This document shows, in pieces, positions 1 through 10,300 of a stretch of 64,000 nt of DNA (the first letter of the stretch is position 1; the number at the start of each line of letters is the position of its first letter). Below the pieces are notes generated by a model, which saw nothing but the letters and a program-made list of their open reading frames with translations, was not told where the DNA came from and ran no database searches. Location: the NCBI RefSeq assembly GCF_051175315.1, contig NZ_CP195100.1:4030001-4094000 (forward strand), read 5' to 3'. The position numbers and the translations under genes are program-made. The stretch comes from Tundrisphaera sp051175315. GTDB lineage: Bacteria; Planctomycetota; Planctomycetia; Isosphaerales; Isosphaeraceae.

Positions 1-762
1 TCCGACGATGGCACGGGCGAGGCCGGCAACCTGTCGATCACGCTCGGCAACGGGACCACCTACACGAGCAAGGCGGGCATCCAGGTCATCCAGGTCCTCG
101 GCAAGAAAGGGAACGACAAGATCAGCTACTCCCTCGACGGGGACCTGGTCAAGTCCCAGATCGTCCTGGTCGACGGCTCGGCGGGCAACGATCGATTCAC
201 GGCCAACATCAACGGCAACGTGAACAATTCGGCGGGCCTGGATGTCGAATGCTACGGCGGGGCCGGCAATGACACGATGGTCGTCAACCAGCGAGGGGCG
301 ATCCTCCAGGGCTCGCTGATCTCGTACCTCCAGGGCGACGCCGGCAACGACAAGCTGACCTTCAACGGGTCCGGGCCCGTGGCCCAGGGGGCATCGATCG
401 TGCCCGAATTCTCGGGCGGGGCCGGCAACGACAAGATCACCACGGAATACTCCGGGGTGATCCAGGGGAACTTCATCTACAACCTGACGGTCGACGGCGG
501 CGCCGGCAACGACAACATCGTGACGAATATCAACGTCGCGGCCGGCTCGACGGGTTCGGTGGGGAGCGGGTCGGCGTTGCCCGCGGCGGTGCAGGGCGGG
601 GCCGGCAACGACAAGATCCGCTACACCGTGAGGCTCGCGCCGTCGGTCACGAACTTCGCGGTCAATGCCGTCGTGATCGGCAACAAGGGCCGCGATCAGA
701 TCACGCGGACGGCCAACGTCGAAGGCGACCCGACCAACGAGAAAGAATCCCTGATCGCCTGA
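1..762 (+). CDS. Partial surface protein with GGAGND repeats (3' end only)
   Basis: The frame is open from the first base of the window, so the N-terminus lies outside it. The visible part repeats a GGAGND or similar (DAGND, SAGND) hexapeptide about every 30-40 residues, each followed by a hydrophobic beta-strand-like stretch. The motif resembles the RTX (haemolysin-type, calcium-binding) consensus GGxGxD, but it occurs once per strand group rather than in tight nonapeptide arrays. Such proteins are usually secreted or surface-bound and fold as beta-rolls or beta-helices. The codon pattern matches the neighbours. It ends 41 bases before the convergent esterase gene. Calcium binding is inferred; no catalytic domain can be seen in the part present. 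Confidence 0.75.
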   Translation, partial: SDDGTGEAGNLSITLGNGTTYTSKAGIQVIQVLGKKGNDKISYSLDGDLVKSQIVLVDGSAGNDRFTANINGNVNNSAGLDVECYGGAGNDTMVVNQRGAILQGSLISYLQGDAGNDKLTFNGSGPVAQGASIVPEFSGGAGNDKITTEYSGVIQGNFIYNLTVDGGAGNDNIVTNINVAAGSTGSVGSGSALPAAVQGGAGNDKIRYTVRLAPSVTNFAVNAVVIGNKGRDQITRTANVEGDPTNEKESLIA

Positions 763-803
763 TCCGATCCGCGAGCCCTGGCCCCGCCGCTAACCCGGCC
801 GGG

Positions 804-1700
804 TCAGGGCAGGGGATGCTCGCGGAAGAACTCCCAGATCAGGTCGTTGGCCTTCAGGTCGGCCGCCGATTTGCCCAGGAAGGCCCCGGTCTGGTCCCGG
901 CCGGGCCAGGCGTGCCCGCCCTCCTCGATCCTGTAGAGGATCACGGACGACCCTTCCCGCCCCGGGCCGTAGACCGACTTCACGACGGCAAGTGACTCGG
1001 CCGTCGCGCGGGGCAGGGCGGTGGTGGTCGGCATCTCGGGACATCCGTCGAAGCGGGCCCAGGCCCGAACCGTCGCCTCGACGCCCTTGAGCCGGGACTC
1101 CCCCGGATTTCGCCAGAGCCGGCCGTCGTAGGACACGAAGCCGTCCCTGGTCCCGTGGAAATGGAGCACGGGGACGGGCCGGCTCGCCCGGATCTCCGCA
1201 TCGGGCATGGTCCCGGCCACCGCGGCGATGGCGGCGATCCGGCCGGAAAGTTCGGACGCCAGGCGATAGCACATCATCGCCCCGTTGGAGAAGCCCGTGG
1301 CGAAGATCCGCTTCGGATCCACGCGGGCGACGTCGGCGATGTCATCAAGGACCGCCGCGAGATAGGCCACGTCGTCGGAGTCGCCCCCGGTCTTTGCCTC
1401 AACATCCCAATGCAGGATCCCCGCCCGGCCCCTCCCTTCGGGATAGGCGATCAGGAATTTCTCCCGATCGGCGACGTCGCTCAGCCCGGTGATCCGGGCC
1501 ATGACAGCACCGTTCGTCGCGAACGGGTGGAGGGCCAGGACCACGGGGTGCGGTCGGGCCGGGTCGTAGGAGATTGGGACGTGGAGGAGATAGGGCCGCG
1601 AGGACTCGCCCAACCGCACCGTCCGGAGATGATCGCCGGGGGTGAGCGGGCCGGCCCACGCTCCCAGGGCCGCGGTCAGGAAGACGGCAACACCGGTCAT
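804..1700 (-). CDS. PHB-depolymerase-family secreted esterase (alpha/beta hydrolase)
   Basis: A 298-residue alpha/beta hydrolase of the poly(3-hydroxybutyrate) depolymerase / LpqC / feruloyl-esterase type. The first 17 residues form a short hydrophobic signal-like segment. The catalytic triad can be read: nucleophile Ser138 in GFSNGAM, Asp186 in HGTRDGFVSY and His263 in EEGGHAWPG. The segment around residues 52-60 (VVLALHP) carries the oxyanion-hole region. Family members hydrolyse short polyester or feruloyl ester bonds; the substrate cannot be told from sequence. It is divergent from the DUF4038 hydrolase at 1843, with 142 bases between the start codons, which must hold both promoters. A role in removing ester decorations from polysaccharide would fit that neighbour but is inference. 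Confidence 0.88.
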   Translation of the reverse strand: MTGVAVFLTAALGAWAGPLTPGDHLRTVRLGESSRPYLLHVPISYDPARPHPVVLALHPFATNGAVMARITGLSDVADREKFLIAYPEGRGRAGILHWDVEAKTGGDSDDVAYLAAVLDDIADVARVDPKRIFATGFSNGAMMCYRLASELSGRIAAIAAVAGTMPDAEIRASRPVPVLHFHGTRDGFVSYDGRLWRNPGESRLKGVEATVRAWARFDGCPEMPTTTALPRATAESLAVVKSVYGPGREGSSVILYRIEEGGHAWPGRDQTGAFLGKSAADLKANDLIWEFFREHPLP

Positions 1701-1842
1701 TATTCTTCGCCTCTCATGAGCCCCGAGACTAACCCACCACCCAGACTACACATTCGCCCGGCGTCGCCCCTCGCAAATCCGGCCGGATCGTGGCAATCTC
1801 GCCTGCAAGTCCGTTCTCCCCGACGTACTGCGAGATCCCGCG

Positions 1843-3276
1843 ATGAAACCGACGCCCGCCTCCTGCTTCGTCCTCCTCATGATCACCCTGATCCCGGAAC
1901 TGAACGGGATCGCCGCCGAACCGGCCCAAATCACGGCCGCCGCAAGCCGATTCTCCCAAATCCCGTACCCGACCCGGGTCAGCGACAACCGCCGTAACTT
2001 GCTCGATCAGACGGGGAAGCCATTCTTCTACCTGGGCGACACCGCGTGGGAACTTTTCCACCGCCTCGACAGGGATGAGGCCGATCTGTACCTCCGCGAC
2101 CGGGCCCGCAAGCGGTTCACGGTGATCCAGGCGGTCGTGCTGGCCGAATACGACGGCCTCACGGTCCCCAATCCTTACGGTCATCGCCCGCTCGAAGATA
2201 ACGACCCGACCCGGCCCGTCGAGGCGTATTTCGCCCACGTCGATCACATCGTCGATCGCGCCGAGGAACTGGGGCTGGTCATCGGCATGCTGCCCACCTG
2301 GGGGGACAAGTGGAACAAGAAGTGGGGACTCGGGCCCGAGATCTTCACGCCCGAGAACGCGAAGGCGTTCGGCACGTTCCTCGGCCGTCGCTACAAGGAC
2401 AGGCCGATCATCTGGATCCTCGGGGGAGATCGGCCGGTCGAGAATGAAGGGCAAGCCCGGATCATCCGGGCGATGGCCGAGGGATTGAAAGAGGGGGATG
2501 GCGGACGCCACCTGATGACCTACCATCCCAACGGCGGGAGGACCTCGGCCGAATTCTTCCACGGCGATGACTGGCTCGCGTTCAACATGCTCCAGTCCGG
2601 GCACGGCTTCGACCGGCCCAACTACGACCGCATCGCGGCAGACTATGCCCGGACGCCGACCAAGCCCTGCCTCGACGGGGAACCCGGCTACGAGGACCAT
2701 CCCTCGGGATTCAAGGCGTCGAACGGTTACCTGGGGGACGATCAGGCCCGCAAGGCGGCCTACTGGGCGACCCTCGCCGGGGCCTGCGGGCATACTTACG
2801 GGTGCCACGACATCTGGCAGTTCTTCGCCCCGGGCCGCACCCCGATCACCTTCGCTCGCACGCCCTGGAAGGAAGCGATCGGCCTGCCCGGCGCCGGACA
2901 GATGCAGCACGTCCGGGCCCTGCTCGAATCCCGGCCCATCCTGGCGCGGATCCCCGACCAATCCCTCCTCGCGTCGGAACCGGGCCAGGGACCGGACCAC
3001 GTCCAGGCCGCCCGGGCCGAGGACGGCAGCTATGCATTCATCTATTCTCCGACGGGCCGGCCGTTCACCGTCGATCTCGGGAAACTCTCGGGCCCGAAGC
3101 TCTCGGCGGCCTGGTATGACCCGAGGACGGGTGCCGCGCAGCCTTTCGGCAACCTCGCGCGTGAAGGCCGGCGAGAATTCCACCCGCCCTCGCAAGGCAA
3201 GGGGCAGGACTGGGTGTTGGTCCTCGACGACGCATCGCGAAACTATCCCGAGCCGGGGCAGCCCCGCCGGGACTGA
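1843..3276 (+). CDS. DUF4038 apiosidase-like glycoside hydrolase (GH140-type), secreted
   Basis: A 477-residue protein with a cleavable-looking signal (hydrophobic residues 8-24). Residues about 45-365 match the DUF4038 / GH140 TIM-barrel family: the N-terminal GKPFFYLGDTAWELFHRL strand-helix, then WILGGDRP with candidate catalytic Asp196, then KPCLDGEPGYE with candidate catalytic Glu280. Residues about 375-465 form the C-terminal beta domain that usually follows DUF4038 (Pfam 'putative collagen-binding'). Characterised GH140 members remove apiose from rhamnogalacturonan II; the substrate here is not proven. It lies between an esterase and a sugar acetyltransferase. The start is the first ATG giving a complete signal peptide; the ribosome binding site is weak. 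Confidence 0.88.
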   Translation: MKPTPASCFVLLMITLIPELNGIAAEPAQITAAASRFSQIPYPTRVSDNRRNLLDQTGKPFFYLGDTAWELFHRLDRDEADLYLRDRARKRFTVIQAVVLAEYDGLTVPNPYGHRPLEDNDPTRPVEAYFAHVDHIVDRAEELGLVIGMLPTWGDKWNKKWGLGPEIFTPENAKAFGTFLGRRYKDRPIIWILGGDRPVENEGQARIIRAMAEGLKEGDGGRHLMTYHPNGGRTSAEFFHGDDWLAFNMLQSGHGFDRPNYDRIAADYARTPTKPCLDGEPGYEDHPSGFKASNGYLGDDQARKAAYWATLAGACGHTYGCHDIWQFFAPGRTPITFARTPWKEAIGLPGAGQMQHVRALLESRPILARIPDQSLLASEPGQGPDHVQAARAEDGSYAFIYSPTGRPFTVDLGKLSGPKLSAAWYDPRTGAAQPFGNLAREGRREFHPPSQGKGQDWVLVLDDASRNYPEPGQPRRD

Positions 3277-3309
3277 GCGGCAAGCCTCGTCGCGTCCCGG
3301 ATGCCGCCG

Positions 3310-3867
3310 TCAGTCGGTGATCTCCCGGATGACCCGGCAGGGATTACCGGCGGCGAAGACCCCGTCGGGGATATTCTTGGTCACCACGCTGCCGGCGCCG
3401 ATGACCGACCGCGACCCGATGCTCACCCCCGGACAGATGATCGCGCCGCCGCCCACCCACACGTCCGAGCCGATCGCGATGGGCTTGGAGAACTCCTGGC
3501 TCCTCCGCAACTGGGCATTCATCGGGTGCGTGGCGGTGTAGATCTGGACCGCCGGGCCGAAGAGCGTGAAGTCGCCGATGGTGACCGGGCAGACGTCGAG
3601 GACCACGCAATTGAAGTTGAAGAAGACCCGCTCGCCGAGCCGGATGTTGGAGCCATAGTCGCAGTAGAACGGCGGTTGCATCCACACGGTATCGCCGCCG
3701 GCCCCGAAGAGTTTTAGGAGGATCCTCCTCCGTTCCTCGCGGTGGCCCTCGCGGGTGGCGTTGAGATCCTGGCACAGGTCTCGCGCCCGGTCACGCGCCC
3801 GGACCAGGTCCGGATCCATCGGGTCGTAAAGCTCGCCCGCCACCATCTTGTCCCATTCGCTTCTCAT
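3310..3867 (-). CDS. Maltose/galactoside O-acetyltransferase family protein
   Basis: A 185-residue left-handed beta-helix acyltransferase of the Maa/LacA/NodL family. Residues 5-55 are the Mac-type N-terminal helical cap (MVAGELYDP...). From about residue 65 the hexapeptide repeats begin (SNIRLGERVFFNFNCVVLD, VTIGDFTLFGPAV). The catalytic histidine is His114 in YTATHPMN. The C-terminus carries the standard GSVVTKNIPDGVFAAGNPCRVIRE end. Family members transfer acetyl from acetyl-CoA to a sugar hydroxyl in the cytoplasm. Length is normal for the family. It converges on the DUF4038 gene with a 33-base gap. The sugar acceptor cannot be predicted. Confidence 0.93.
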   Translation of the reverse strand: MRSEWDKMVAGELYDPMDPDLVRARDRARDLCQDLNATREGHREERRRILLKLFGAGGDTVWMQPPFYCDYGSNIRLGERVFFNFNCVVLDVCPVTIGDFTLFGPAVQIYTATHPMNAQLRRSQEFSKPIAIGSDVWVGGGAIICPGVSIGSRSVIGAGSVVTKNIPDGVFAAGNPCRVIREITD

Positions 3868-4209
3868 CCGGTTTCGTCCGCTCCCATGGTTTTTCGACGG
3901 TTGCCATCACGCCGGGCCGCCGGAGCACCGACGGGGCCGCGTGAGGCCGGAAACCTTGCCTGCGTGCGAACCAGGTGCCGGGCGCGATCGAAGGCGAAGG
4001 CGGGCCCATCGTGGTCCGGGAACCGGCGGGTCGTCCACCCCTGGGGTGCATTTTTCGCAGCGGCCTCCCTCGCGTGCGGGTGGCCTTTTCGATACACGGC
4101 ACTTCTGCCGGGAACATTCCGGGGGATCGGTGCGTAGAATGTCCAGGCGAGGAGGGAATCTCCGGACCATTCCCATAAAATCAACCCGGGCCGCCCGAGG
4201 AGGCATGCC
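3868..4209. other. Intergenic region, 342 bp
   Basis: Divergent spacer between the acetyltransferase start and the small protein at 4210. No open frame here has a ribosome binding site or a recognisable protein. It must hold the two divergent promoters. An AGGAGG ribosome binding site for the rightward gene ends the region at about 4198-4203. No clear sigma-70 hexamers stand out. Confidence 0.5.
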
Positions 4210-4452
4210 ATGACGACCCTATTCGCCGAGACGACGCTCTGGCAGAAGAACCTGGCCTCCCTGATCCGCTCGGGCTTGTTCGACCGGGCCGAGGTCGTAG
4301 CTCTCAAGGGTCTGTATGCGGTGGTGGGGATCTATCAGGATGGCTCCCACTCGGCCCCCCTGGCCAAGTACAGCGAACAGCAGCGTGCCTACCAGGCCCT
4401 CGCCGTCGTGTCCGGGCTCGTCGGCCCCCCGATCGAGGTCGGGCAGAATTGA
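4210..4452 (+). CDS. Small conserved-looking protein of unknown function
   Basis: An 80-residue protein that I do not recognise. It is supported as a gene by a strong AGGAGG ribosome binding site 6 bases upstream of the ATG, by codon use like its neighbours, and by an intrinsic terminator immediately after the stop. It has no membrane segment or signal peptide. The sequence (LWQKNLASLIRSGLFDRAEV ...) looks like a soluble helix-rich mini-domain. It sits alone as a monocistronic unit between divergent and downstream carbohydrate genes. Function unknown. Confidence 0.72.
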   Translation: MTTLFAETTLWQKNLASLIRSGLFDRAEVVALKGLYAVVGIYQDGSHSAPLAKYSEQQRAYQALAVVSGLVGPPIEVGQN

Positions 4453-4461
4453 AGCACTCGG

Positions 4462-4497
4462 CCGGCCCGATCAGCGATGATCGGGCCGGTTTGCTTT
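4462..4497 (+). terminator. Intrinsic terminator, perfect 12-bp stem
   Basis: Arms 4462-4473 and 4478-4489 are perfectly complementary (CCGGCCCGATCA / TGATCGGGCCGG) with a GCGA loop, followed by TTTGCTTT. It lies 10 bases after the stop codon of the 80-residue protein gene and separates it from the next gene. Confidence 0.88.
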
Positions 4498-4607
4498 CGA
4501 AGCGCGACTCGGTCAGCGGCTGACGGCGACGGCCGGCCGTCGCTATCATGGGTGTCCTCAGGGCGATTCGCCGAGGGGCTCGCCCGGACTCTCCCGGAGA
4601 CCTGACG

Positions 4608-7283
4608 ATGTCGCCTCGCCGTTCCTCGACCAGGATTTGGCTCGCCATGGCCGCCCTCTCGCTCGCGATCGCGCCGGATGCCAAGGCCGCCGATGACTGG
4701 ATCTGGATCGAGGGGGAGAAGCCGGACCGTTCCGACGTCCATCGCCATCCCTGGTGGTATGACCAGGTCAAGAAGGGCCTCTTCTCCGGCGGCGACTTCA
4801 CCAGCAATTTCGACGAGAAGCACGTCGGCACCCTTTCTTATCGGGTGGCGGCCCCGAAGGCGGGCCGATACGAGCTGTGGGTCCGGGCCAACCCGATCCA
4901 GAGCCGCCTGTCCTGCCGGGTGAACGGCTCCGACTGGGGCCCGATCGAGATGGGGACGGGCGTCATCGACTCGACCAACGTCGCCGCCGACGACAAGCCC
5001 GACCTCCGGTTCCTGGCCTGGGCCCGCGCGGGGGTGGTGGCACTGAAGGCCGGGGCCAACACGGTCGAGTTCCGGATGGACAGCGCGAACCACAACCACG
5101 GGTATCTCGACTGCTTCGTGCTCAGCCTGGCCCCATTCCGCCCGAATGGCCTCCGCAAGCCGGGCCAGACCACGGAGGCCGTGGCCGGCTGGTTCGCCTT
5201 CGACCCGCCCCCCGACCCGTTCGCCCCCGGGGCCGGGTTCGACCTGCGCGGGCTCAACGAGAAGGCGGCGGGCGACGGCGGGTATATCGCCGCGAAGGGC
5301 GGCGGCTTCGTCCACGGCAAGACCGGGGCCCCGGTGCGCTTCTGGGGGGTCAATGGCCCGGCCGAGGCGGCGGGCTCGTTCCCGGAGCAGGCGCGGATGC
5401 TGGCCAAGCACGGGGTCAACCTCGTCCGGCTCCACCGGGGCTACTTCGACCAGGAAGGCAACCTCGACCCCGCCCAGTTGGGCGTCGCCCGCAGCGTCGT
5501 CGTCGCCATGAAGGGCGAGGGGATTTACACGCATCTCTCGATCTATTTCCCCCTGATGCTGAAGCCGACCGCCGCCAATCGGGCGCTCCGCGGCTACGAC
5601 GGCACCAAGCATCCGTTCGCCGCCATCTTCTTCGACCCCGGGTTCCAGGAGATGTATCGGGGCTGGTGGAAGGCCCTGCTCACCACCCCCGACCCGGCGA
5701 CCGGGGCCCGACTGATCGACGACCCGGCCGTGATGGGCCTGGAGCTGGTCAACGAGGATTCTTACCTCTTCTGGACCTTCAACGATCAGAACCTCCCCGA
5801 GCCGGAACGACGCCTCCTCGAAGCCCAATTCGGGGAATGGCTCGCGCGAAGGTACGGGACGATCAACGCCGCCCTCAAGGCCTGGGGCGGCACGAAGGTC
5901 GACAGGGATCGCCCGGCCGAGGGCCGCATCGGCTTCCGCCCGCTCTGGAATCTCGCCAACGAGCGCACCGCCCGGGACAAGGATACGGCCCGCTTCCTGG
6001 TGGAGAGCCAGCGTCGATTCTACGACGAGTCGGCCCGATTCCTCCGGGACCTGGGCTTCAAGGGCGTGATCACGGCTTCGAACTGGGCGACGGCCGACCC
6101 CCGCGTGCTCGGCCCCCTGGAGAAATACAGCTATACGGGGGGCGATTTCATCGACCGGCATGGTTACTTCGGGGCCAGCCAGGCGGGCGAGGCCTCGGAG
6201 TGGTCGATCCGCGACGGGCACACCTATGCCGATCGATCTGCCCTCCGATTCGATGCGTCCAAGCCGGGGATGCCGAAGGAGTTCGTCCACCCGGCGATGG
6301 ACCCCAGCTACGACGGCAAGCCGTCGATGATCTCCGAGACCACCTGGAACCGGCCCAATCGATTCCGGACCGAGGCCCCCCTCTATCTCGCCGCCTACGG
6401 CGCCCTCCAGGATTCCGACGCGATCGTGCACTTCGCGCTCGACGGGGCACGCTGGTCGACCAAGCCGCAGTTCTTCATGCAGCCCTGGACGCTGATGAGC
6501 CCGACGATGATGGGCCAGTTCCCGGCCTCGGCGCTGATCTTCCGCCGGGGGCTGGTCGCGCCCGGCGACCTGATGGTCGACCTCCCGCTCCGAAAGTCGG
6601 ACCTGTTCGACCTGAAGGGGACGCCCATGCCGCAAGATGCCGCCTTAGACGAACTCCGGCTCAAGGACGTCCCCGCCGGTGTCACCCTGAAGCCGGGGAA
6701 CGTGATCGATCCCCTGGCCCATTACGTCGGCCGCACGGCCGTCCGGTTCGTGGACGGCGCGGAGCCGGCGAAGTTGAAGGATCTTTCCGCCTACGTCGAT
6801 CGGGGACGAAAGCGGGTCGCCAGCAGCCATGGCCAGCTCCGGCTGGATTATGGCCAGGGCGTCCTGACGATCGACGCCCCATCGGCCCAGGGGGTCCTGG
6901 GCAACCTCGGGTCGGCCGGGAGCGTCCGGACCAAGGACCTGGCGATCACGTCGAAGCTGGACCTCATGGCCGTGGTCGCGGTCGCGCTCGATGACATGCC
7001 CCTGGCGACTTCACGCAAGATCCTGCTCCAGGTCATGACCGAGGAGAAGGCGAGCGGGTTCCGGACCTCTCCCGGAGCGTCGGGGGCGAAGACCATCGCC
7101 AGCATCGGCCAGGACCCCTGGCTCGTCCGGCAGGTCGAGGGGACGGTCCGGTTGAACCGGCCCGATGCGGCGAGCCTCAAGGTGACCCGACTCGACCCGA
7201 ACGGGGAACCGTCGGGCTCACACGGCGTCGCCTCCGAGATCAGGCTCGACCCCGCGACGCTCTACTACCTGATCGCGCCCTGA
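4608..7283 (+). CDS. Large secreted glycoside-hydrolase-like protein (clan GH-A type)
   Basis: An 891-residue protein. The ATG at 4608 is preferred over one 60 bases upstream because it begins a good signal peptide (MSPRRSSTRIWLAMAALSLA...AKA). Residues about 30-175 form a beta-sandwich, carbohydrate-binding-like domain (YRVAAPKAGRYELWVRA). Residues about 235-640 look like a TIM barrel of the cellulase/GH-A kind: RFWGVNG, ARMLAKHGVNLVRLHRGY, candidate acid/base Glu383 in GLELVNEDS and candidate nucleophile Glu577 in SMISETTWN. The last 200 residues are beta-rich. The exact GH family is not recognised and the substrate is unknown. It converges on the giant mosaic gene across a GC-rich hairpin. 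Confidence 0.82.
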   Translation: MSPRRSSTRIWLAMAALSLAIAPDAKAADDWIWIEGEKPDRSDVHRHPWWYDQVKKGLFSGGDFTSNFDEKHVGTLSYRVAAPKAGRYELWVRANPIQSRLSCRVNGSDWGPIEMGTGVIDSTNVAADDKPDLRFLAWARAGVVALKAGANTVEFRMDSANHNHGYLDCFVLSLAPFRPNGLRKPGQTTEAVAGWFAFDPPPDPFAPGAGFDLRGLNEKAAGDGGYIAAKGGGFVHGKTGAPVRFWGVNGPAEAAGSFPEQARMLAKHGVNLVRLHRGYFDQEGNLDPAQLGVARSVVVAMKGEGIYTHLSIYFPLMLKPTAANRALRGYDGTKHPFAAIFFDPGFQEMYRGWWKALLTTPDPATGARLIDDPAVMGLELVNEDSYLFWTFNDQNLPEPERRLLEAQFGEWLARRYGTINAALKAWGGTKVDRDRPAEGRIGFRPLWNLANERTARDKDTARFLVESQRRFYDESARFLRDLGFKGVITASNWATADPRVLGPLEKYSYTGGDFIDRHGYFGASQAGEASEWSIRDGHTYADRSALRFDASKPGMPKEFVHPAMDPSYDGKPSMISETTWNRPNRFRTEAPLYLAAYGALQDSDAIVHFALDGARWSTKPQFFMQPWTLMSPTMMGQFPASALIFRRGLVAPGDLMVDLPLRKSDLFDLKGTPMPQDAALDELRLKDVPAGVTLKPGNVIDPLAHYVGRTAVRFVDGAEPAKLKDLSAYVDRGRKRVASSHGQLRLDYGQGVLTIDAPSAQGVLGNLGSAGSVRTKDLAITSKLDLMAVVAVALDDMPLATSRKILLQVMTEEKASGFRTSPGASGAKTIASIGQDPWLVRQVEGTVRLNRPDAASLKVTRLDPNGEPSGSHGVASEIRLDPATLYYLIAP

Positions 7284-7309
7284 GATTGCGGCCGCCGGGA
7301 ACGCGAGCA

Positions 7310-7339
7310 GGCCCGCCCCCCACCGAAGGGGGGCGGGCC
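7310..7339. terminator. GC hairpin between convergent genes
   Basis: Arms 7310-7321 (GGCCCGCCCCCC) and 7328-7339 (GGGGGGCGGGCC) pair perfectly over 12 bp with a six-base loop. The hairpin lies midway between the stops of two convergent genes (7283 and 7361). It has no U-tract on either strand, so it is a bidirectional terminator or transcription barrier by position only. Confidence 0.6.
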
Positions 7340-7360
7340 GGGATTCGCGATCGATCGCGC

Positions 7361-10300
7361 TCAGATCGGCAGGTTGAGCTGGATCGAGGAGCGGTTGCCC
7401 GCGTTGTCCGTGATCGCGGTGATCCGGGTCGCCGTGGAGTTGGCCCCCTTGATCGTGATGCTGCCGGTGCCCGAACCGCTGATCACCCCGGCCGAGGCCG
7501 CGAGGATCATCGAGAGGGCCTGGCGGGCGTTGACGCCCGCCTCGACGGAGGTCGCGTCGAGGCCCGACGCGGCCAGGAGATAGCCCGACTTGTCATTGAC
7601 CTTGCCGACCGTGGCCGGGGTGGCGGTTATCGCCGAGGCGCACGCCGCCTGGACCTGGGCCGTGGTGAGCGACGAGCCGCCGTATCCGGCCGGGGCCGTC
7701 GCCGGCAAGGGGACCGCGGCCCCCGCGGCGAAGCTGCTCGTGGTGATCCCGCCCGCCTTGATGGCGACCGGTGTCGAGGCCAGGATCGAGCCGATCGCAT
7801 CGGCCGTGGCGATCGAGGCGATGAGGTTCCCGGCCGTCCCGGCCGGATAGCGGCCCACGACCGGCATCGCGAGCAGGTCGAGCGTGGCCCACGACCCAGA
7901 GCCATGCGAGGCGGACAGGACCGAATCGACGCCGCCGGCGATGGCCGGGATCGACAGGGCCGAGAGCGACGCCTTGATCGAGGCGATGTCGCCGCCGATC
8001 TGCGCGGCGACCCGTGCGGCGACCGCGTCCCTCTCGTCGGGGGCCAGCGAATAGCCCGCCTTATCGGTCACCGAGACGGCCGTAGCCGGCGTGGCGCGGA
8101 TCGCGGCGGCGCAGGCAGCCTGGATCTGGTCCAGCGTCAGCCCGGAGCCCGCCCCGCCGCTCGGGGCTTCTTCCACGAAGACGGAGGTCGGCGACGGGTC
8201 GGTCATGCCGGGGTTCCCGCCGTCGTGCGTCGCCCGCAGCGAATGGGTGCCCGAGGTCCTGGGGAGGTAGCTCGTCGTCCCGTAGGTATTCCCGACCGGG
8301 ATGAGCACCGCACCTCCGATCGTCGCATCCGCATCGGTCAACCTGACGAGCAGGCCGTTCTCCAGCTCGTGGCCGCCGGTCAGGACGACGATCGCCGTGG
8401 CGGCCTGGCCGATCACGACCGTCGATGGCAGGATCACGGCATAGCCGGTGGCCGGCGATCGGGCCCCGGTGGTCGGTGCGGGCAGGCCGATGAAGGTGAT
8501 CGGGTCGGGGCCCGACAGGTCGCCCCCGCCCGTCACGGTCGCCGAGATCGAGACCTCGCCCTCGGCGGAGGGGGTGAAGGTCGTCTGGCCCGAGGCCGCC
8601 CCGGCGGCGATCGCGATCGGGCCGCCGAAGGCCCCGCCCGAGGAGACCAGCTGGATCCGCAGGTCGGAGGCGAGCGTCGCCCCGCCCTCAAGGCTGGCGG
8701 TCACCGTTGCATTCGAGCCAATGGGACCCGAGCCCGGCGAGATTGACAGCCGGACGCGGGTCGCCTCCGCGGTCGAGGCCGACAGCGCGATCATCCGGGG
8801 AGGGGGGGTGGCGAGGCCCGGCGAGGCCTCGATCTGGATCGACCTCAGGCCCGCCGAGGAGCCCGAATACGTGAAGGCCTTGACCTCGAACGAATCGCGC
8901 GAGAACGAGAGGCTGGGCGGATCGAAGGTCCCGCCCATGTCCCCGTCCGATGGGGTGACGACGGCGTCCGTCAGCAGGGGACCGCCGACCGGGGTGACCA
9001 GGAAGTCGCCGGAGGCCGCGCCGACCGTGGCGGTCGCGGGGCCCGAGAGCGAGAACCCGGTGGCGTAGCCCAGCCGCCAGATCGTCACGTCGTCGGCGGT
9101 CGCGGGGCCGCTATTCAGGAACAGGCCCGCCTGGCCTGGCGAAGTGATCGGGGGCCGATCTTTCGGGGCCGCGACGCCGAATTTCTCGCAGATGACCTTT
9201 CCGGACTCGACGTCGGTGACCCGGATGTCGAAGACCGGTTGGGTCTGGCGGATCCGGGCGTAAAGTTCGTACTTCCGCCCGGCCACGTAGGGGGTGGACA
9301 CGGCCGCGGCGATGATCACACCGTCGCCCCCGGTCCCGTCGAAATGCCGGACGAAGACCGAGTTATTGCCGACCGCCGGGACGATACCGTAGCCGATCGC
9401 GTTGTTGCCGACCAACCCGTTGGACCGGAACAGGAGGCCCAGGCCGCCTTGCCCGGCCGTGAATGTCATTTTCGCCTGGGCATTGAGCATCAAGTCGTCG
9501 CGGAGCACGACCGTTGAAATCTGCGTCCACATGGACGCGGGGGTGAGCTGGATCGACAGCGCATTACCGACGATCGCGGCCCGGTCCGCCGCGTTGACGA
9601 TCCAGCCGTCGCCGGGCGGGCCGTCGGGGCGATCGAAGTGGTCGGCGACGATGACCGTCGCATTCCCCGGGTTGCCGTATTCGTCGGAGGTCACGGACAT
9701 GGCGGTAGGTGCCTCCCCGAGTGGGGGGGAAATGGAAGCGGTGATGGGCCGAGTTCCGAAGGTTGGGGGTGCGTAGGTGAAGGGCTGGGCCGAGTCGGTC
9801 CCGGCCGGGAAGATGAGGGTGGGCGGGGTGAACGTGCCGCCCGCGCCGTCGTCGTCGAGGACGATCGTCGTCTCGCCCTCCAGGATGCCGTCGGGCCCGA
9901 TCGTCCCGTATCCGCCGGGCTCGCCGGCCGGGTGGGGATCGGGGGCCGTCATGCGGAACCGGGCCGCCGGGGCCGAGGCGGGCCGGCCCTCGCCGTACAG
10001 GGCGATCCCGTCGAGCAGGCCCGGCCATTTCTGGCTTCGCGTGTCCTGCTGGTAGGGCTTCACGCCGAAGGAGTGGGCCCGCCGGCCCCAGACCAGGGTC
10101 GAGGTGTAATAGGTGTAGCGGCGGACCCCCCTGGCAGCGTGCAGGGCGATCGACTTGGTGATCGTCGCCCTCATGGCCGGGACGCACTGGGATGCCTTGA
10201 GGGCGCCGCTCACCCAGGGGACGAAATCGACGTGGGGCTGCGAGTAGACGTGAGTGCCCGACTCGTAGATGCCCATCGTCATCCCGTGCTTGCCGGACGC

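Noticed and set aside
4389..6635. A 748-codon minus-strand open frame
   Set aside because: Antisense to the GH-like gene and the small upstream gene; no similarity, and it would cross a strong terminator.
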